64,000 nucleotides of DNA from Panorpa germanica (taxonomy: Eukaryota > Arthropoda > Insecta > Mecoptera > Panorpidae). The DNA lies in contig OY783221.1 of the NCBI GenBank assembly GCA_963678705.1, positions 3,906,001-3,970,000 of the forward strand, written 5' to 3'. This document shows positions 60,588 through 64,000 of this stretch, in pieces (position 1 is the stretch's first letter; every line of letters begins with the position of its first letter). The notes beneath the pieces were generated by a model. The model was not told the DNA's origin. It was given only the letters and a program-made list of their open reading frames with translations, and made no database searches. A program made the position numbers and the translations under genes.

Positions 60588-63500
60588 GTATAGAGAGAGA
60601 GTACAGTACAGTACGTAGATACGAGAACACAGGGGAGAGGGTTATTTTAGGAAGAAGGGAGTAAAAATAAGGGATGAAATTGTTTGAATCAGGTAATATG
60701 TGATATTAATAGGGGGATGGAAAACAGGGTATTAAGTTTAATAGGGCAGATATTTATTATTCGGTTAAGAGCATTAATAGGTGAGGAGGAGGAGTGAATA
60801 CCACAAATATATAACGTCACCATATTTCATAATTATAGGGGAGTGTCTTGATGTGAGAATTTAGTAGACTCCTTCGGTTCACTTAATGAAGTGATAGGGA
60901 TTAATCTTAAATTACAAGTTACTGCTTATGTTATTTTGATACTGTTATATCACACTGATGCTGTGAGAGTGTAGATGAAGATACTAATTAAGTAGCCCTT
61001 GCAGACTAATCTTTTACGTGGAAAAAACTTTGATATTTTCACAACTAATAGTACCACCGTCAATTATATCTCGTAAAAAAAATTCTTTAAGCAGATTTGT
61101 GCATTTTCTTTATATTTTTATTTTTACTATTATTATCTGCATTTTAAATCATACATGAAGTACGTATTTACTATGAAAAACATTTAGTTTCCAATCATAA
61201 GATGTTGTACAACTTTAGTCTCTTTTTAAATGTAAGTTTTATACAGCGTCGATTCATTCACAGAATAGTCTTACGATAGACGGAATCAGCTTTGCCATAA
61301 CGCAGCCGGGCAAAGGATTACGATTTCATATGTGAAATTACCATAAAATAAATATTTTAAAGTGTAGAAATATTACATATTTATGGTATTATTATTTTAA
61401 AATATGTTTACAGAGGATTTAGTCAATAGAGCACAGGATAATTAACAACACAATACAAATTGACAACACTGGAAGGAGGAAATATACATTATAATATAGT
61501 ATCTATAATAAATTATGAAATAAATAATTAATCTAACACCTGTGGTATTTTATTATATTATAATATAAACATATAATTGAAATAATTGATATATTAACAT
61601 AAACATAATACACATGGGGTATTATAAACGATACCTAAAATATTAATTAATAATTATTCAATATTTTAATTAGTTTCATTGTTAAATCAAGTTTGCTCTT
61701 ATTATAATAAACGAAGTATATAAAAAGTTAATTATATGAAGTAAAATATTTGTTAATTATTTTTTACTATCGCTATTTATTTTTATTTGTATATCAGCTC
61801 CGAAAATTACTCATGTTACCATTACAGAATAAATACGATTACGGACGATGATTCGATTTCCTGACATTATAATACAGAATTACAACTATTAAACCACATT
61901 TGAAAGACATATATAAGTTTCAATGCTGCTTATTATTTAATAATTAATAAAAAATATGACTTAACATGAAATGTCACTTAAAAAGAGATTTATTAATCAA
62001 GCTGATATAAATTTAGGAACATTGCATATATTATTAGATTATATTTATATACGTAATCTTACATTAAAGTTCTCATTATATTTTATATATGTGTGTGGCA
62101 ATTATACCACTTTGAAATATAGCTTTATTATATTACACTTTATTTTATGAGAGAAAATGATATCTTATAAAACATTAATTTCTAGATAAATCACTGTTTA
62201 ATTTATGAGAGTCATTACTGGGTGTAATTAGAATTAATATCACTGTAGTTATACGTATACATCAAGCTCTCTGGTAATTGATATGTTTAATTACGGGTAG
62301 CAGAAGTAGGTCAGCACTTGGTTAAGGTTCAACATTGCTCAAAATTAATTGTTATAGTTTAAACAATTTGATTTAATTTTATGAGAAAACATAATATTAT
62401 GATTTCTTAAGGGGTTACATATGTCCAACGCTTTTTAAAATTATGAATTTTTTACGAGAATTGAAACCTTATGGTATCATGAATTAGAGGTTAAAATTGT
62501 ATTGTAATTGAAAAATATTTATTAAGAAAGAAGTGAAACTATTTCAGACTAGGCTCTTCAGAACAAAACAATACAATTTAACAAAAAATGGTGGTAGAAA
62601 TCCACAGAAAATATAATCATTAAAAATAGTAATAGTAATTAAATATTAGTTAAAAAAACCAAAAACTATAATATAAATATCCAATCCATAACTTTAACTA
62701 GTTCAACTAGACACGATTTGAAAATTTCTTAATACTTATAGTCTGATGTGCTTTTTCTTACTAGTAAAAATTTCAGGAAAAATGTAATTTTTGTTTTTAA
62801 AATTTAGAAGCGGGTTTGCCAGACACTACAGACATAAACATTCTTTAACAAACAGGAACTAAAGAAAGCTCTTTTGTTTTTATTATTAAAGATTTTTAAC
62901 TCTTATTTACAATTGTTTTATTTTGGTATTTAAGACATAACTAAATAGATTATTATTATTATTTTTCAAATTTATTTAAAAAATGTAAATGAAATTTAAT
63001 AAAATAGCTAAAAGAAATAAAAAAACTAAGGCCCTTATGTTAGGTTAATTAAGATTCCAAATTAATTAATTACAATACACCAAGGTACAAAACAGCTTGT
63101 TTTAATATTCGATTTATCGCCAACCTCGGCTGGCATTAGTTTTATTTGTCATTATGCATTCCGCACAGCTCCAATAGAGATAACATTATGAAAATCTTTT
63201 TTCAAACAGATCAAGGTTCAAAATTTAATATAGAATCGTTATAGTGTCGATTTATTTCAGTAGCTTTTCCAAAAATAAAAACTTACACCATACAAATATT
63301 TCGGCGTGTGGACATTATGTAACCCCATAAATAAAAGCACGATTATTTACGTGCCATGTCTAATCTAAGTTACTTTCTTACAATTAACTAAATTATTGCA
63401 TACAGTTAGGAAAACTATTTGCTAAATATCTAGGTGTATGAGCTCATCCGTAACTACGAAGCTTTATATTTAATTATAACATATATTTTGAAATACCCTG

Positions 63501-64000
63501 TGTTTGCCGTGGGAACATAATAGCATTGTAGATGTGGAAGCCATGACGTAGCTTTTAACCTAAAATATTTTAAGTGATTTTATAGTTTGTAATTCGTTGA
63601 ACGTATATAAATCATAATAAGCTTTCATTGAATACATGGGAAAATGTGAATTTCATTGAAGAGCTTAATTACGAGAGCTTAAAGTTTATATGAATAAAAT
63701 ATGAGCACATTCATGTATGGTGAATATAATGCAGTTAAGTGTTTTAGCAACTACTTAGACTACACCGATAGAATAGTTTTATAAGTGCTTACAATTTGTG
63801 TTAATATATCATTTATTTCGGTGGTGACATAGTTTTTAAAAGCTAAAAGCGAGTACATATATTATATTAGTTTTGAGATATATCTAAATTGTATTTTATA
63901 TACCTATAGCTCAATGTCTTGTCCGATTAGGGAAAGATTACAAAAACACGAGTTCCGAGTGGTAATGATTTAAAAAAGTGTACCTTTTCTAGATTACATT

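Larger units (their letters stand above)
58780..64000. other. 5' part of the window, probably unc-13 intron
   Basis: No further exon could be firmly placed. Candidates: a 9-nt microexon at 60251-60259 and a GC-richer open stretch at 59530-59680 on the minus strand. Two tRNA-like B boxes lie at 59272-59287 and 59354-59368 on the minus strand. A purine-rich run is at about 60640-60800. The rest is AT-rich. The start of unc-13 must be beyond position 64,000. Confidence 0.5.

Overview
This is an AT-rich (roughly 70-75% AT by eye) animal nuclear window, almost certainly from an insect. It has long introns, exons with GT-AG sites and conserved phases, and relics of insect-type DNA transposons. The protein sequences are closest to insect Unc-13 as I remember it; the order cannot be fixed from the sequence. 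Most short open frames in the window are chance frames in AT-rich DNA.

The right two thirds (23,840 to at least 58,779, minus strand) hold the 3' part of unc-13 (Munc13), the presynaptic vesicle-priming factor. I could place 20 constitutive or single-form exons plus one pair of alternative exons and one optional exon. Joined in one isoform without the optional exon they give a continuous frame of 1,200 residues ending in a stop. From the N-terminal side these are: a 19-nt microexon, a linker, the C1 domain (diacylglycerol/phorbol ester site), a linker, two alternative 107-nt exons, the C2B domain, the MUN domain over ten exons, an optional 120-nt exon, and the C2C domain. The large N-terminal part of the protein lies beyond the right edge.

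About 5.7 kb downstream of the unc-13 stop, on the same strand, is the first coding exon (17,977-18,108) of ELL, the RNA polymerase II elongation factor (Su(Tpl) in Drosophila). Its first intron runs left for at least several kilobases and I found no second exon. Left of it are only unplaced coding-like fragments on the minus strand (10.46-10.65, 10.84-11.09 and 13.4-13.9 kb) and AT-rich sequence.

Mobile DNA is scattered through introns and spacers: a 233-bp hAT MITE with a perfect 8-bp target duplication, a 402-bp element with 20-bp perfect inverted ends, a 639-bp element with 16-bp inverted ends, a 5' fragment of a mariner element, and several relics with tRNA-like B boxes.

The strongest unusual signal is the pair of 107-nt exons just before C2B (41,148-41,254 and 39,026-39,132). 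They have equal length, equal phase and the same end residues but a divergent N-terminal half. Using both or neither creates a stop codon within a few codons, so the sequence itself enforces one-or-the-other use. A second candidate is the frame-preserving 120-nt exon (27,355-27,474) that would insert 40 residues with two basophilic kinase-like motifs between MUN and C2C.
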